Below are positions 63,913 to 64,000 of a DNA stretch of 64,000 nucleotides, piece by piece. A program made the position numbers and the translations under genes. The stretch is from DATJKD01 sp963834855 (lineage in GTDB: Bacteria; Pseudomonadota; Gammaproteobacteria; Steroidobacterales; Steroidobacteraceae). Each line of letters starts with the position of its first letter. Positions within the stretch are counted from its first letter, which is position 1. Location of the stretch: contig CAWIDH010000008.1 of assembly GCA_963834855.1 (NCBI GenBank), positions 122,992 through 186,991 of the forward strand, given 5' to 3'. The notes under the pieces are model-generated. The model did no database searches and was not told where the DNA came from. It was given only the letters and a program-made list of their open reading frames with translations.

Positions 63913-64000
63913 CTACAGGTCCAGGTTGTACTCGTAGAAGCTCGTTTCGCGCTTCCAGCCGAGCGACTCGTAGAGGGCTTGCGCGGTCGTGTTGGTGATG
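63913..64000 (-). CDS. GNAT-family N-acetyltransferase, C-terminal end only
   Basis: The last 28 codons, cut by the window edge. The translation includes NTTAQALYESLGWKRETSFY and ends YNLDL before a TAG stop. The N-x-x-A-x-x-L-Y-E-x-x-G-W pattern is the typical end of a GNAT acetyltransferase, where the acetyl-CoA fold closes. The substrate cannot be inferred. Confidence 0.8.
   Translation of the reverse strand, partial: ITNTTAQALYESLGWKRETSFYEYNLDL

Overview
The window is high-GC, densely packed bacterial DNA. TonB-dependent receptors, a TPP riboswitch, AdiC-type and CntA-type proteins and TPR-sulfotransferases fit an uncultured environmental proteobacterium, probably gammaproteobacterial; this placement is inference from gene content. 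No rRNA, tRNA, IS element or CRISPR array was seen.

Positions 1-37200 hold a catabolic island. Its operons mostly diverge from short intergenic regions carrying the same palindrome, AAACAGTCATGACTGTTT or a close variant (about 4106, 22051, 27441, 35604 and 35733). The obvious candidate regulator is the TetR protein at 2118-2771. The island encodes three single-component Rieske oxygenase alpha subunits, a putidaredoxin-type ferredoxin and a small Rieske ferredoxin, several short-chain dehydrogenases, and an acyl-CoA ligase with two ABM-domain proteins. It also has an acyl-CoA dehydrogenase, a CaiB-type CoA transferase, an enoyl-CoA hydratase and a thiolase with an OB-fold partner. Three translationally coupled glutathione transferases, an E1alpha/E1beta/E2 2-oxoacid dehydrogenase, a PQQ quinohaemoprotein and an outer-membrane receptor complete it. 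Together these describe uptake, repeated oxygenation, CoA activation and beta-oxidation-like breakdown of a hydrophobic, probably cyclic substrate that cannot be named from sequence.

Inside the island, 12294-16335 is a thiamine-salvage operon under a TPP riboswitch: receptor, YkoF-like protein, PnuC/PnuT permease and kinase-like phosphotransferase. The nearby E1 enzyme needs TPP.

Positions 37208-41227 carry unrelated housekeeping or accessory genes: an MBL hydrolase, a K+-channel-like protein, a DMT-like membrane protein, an alpha/beta hydrolase and a secreted nuclease. Positions 41249-44678 hold an agmatinase-family ureohydrolase with an AdiC-like antiporter, divergent from a DmpA/BapA-type peptidase. 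Positions 44694-53127 form one tightly overlapping minus-strand operon: aminotransferase, aldehyde dehydrogenase, CoA-transferase A and B, aminotransferase, TolB-PHP hydrolase. It is divergent from an IclR regulator across an obvious inverted repeat. A CntA-like Rieske oxygenase and a lipoprotein amidohydrolase follow. The right end has two paralogous TPR-sulfotransferases flanking a heavily frameshifted TonB receptor and a relic of a third copy, then the tail of a GNAT acetyltransferase.

At least nine genes are interrupted by frameshifts, and almost all resolve as single extra bases. This points first to insertion-type sequence error, although the receptor at 59176-61651 and the peptidase at 43518-44678 could be genuine pseudogenes.
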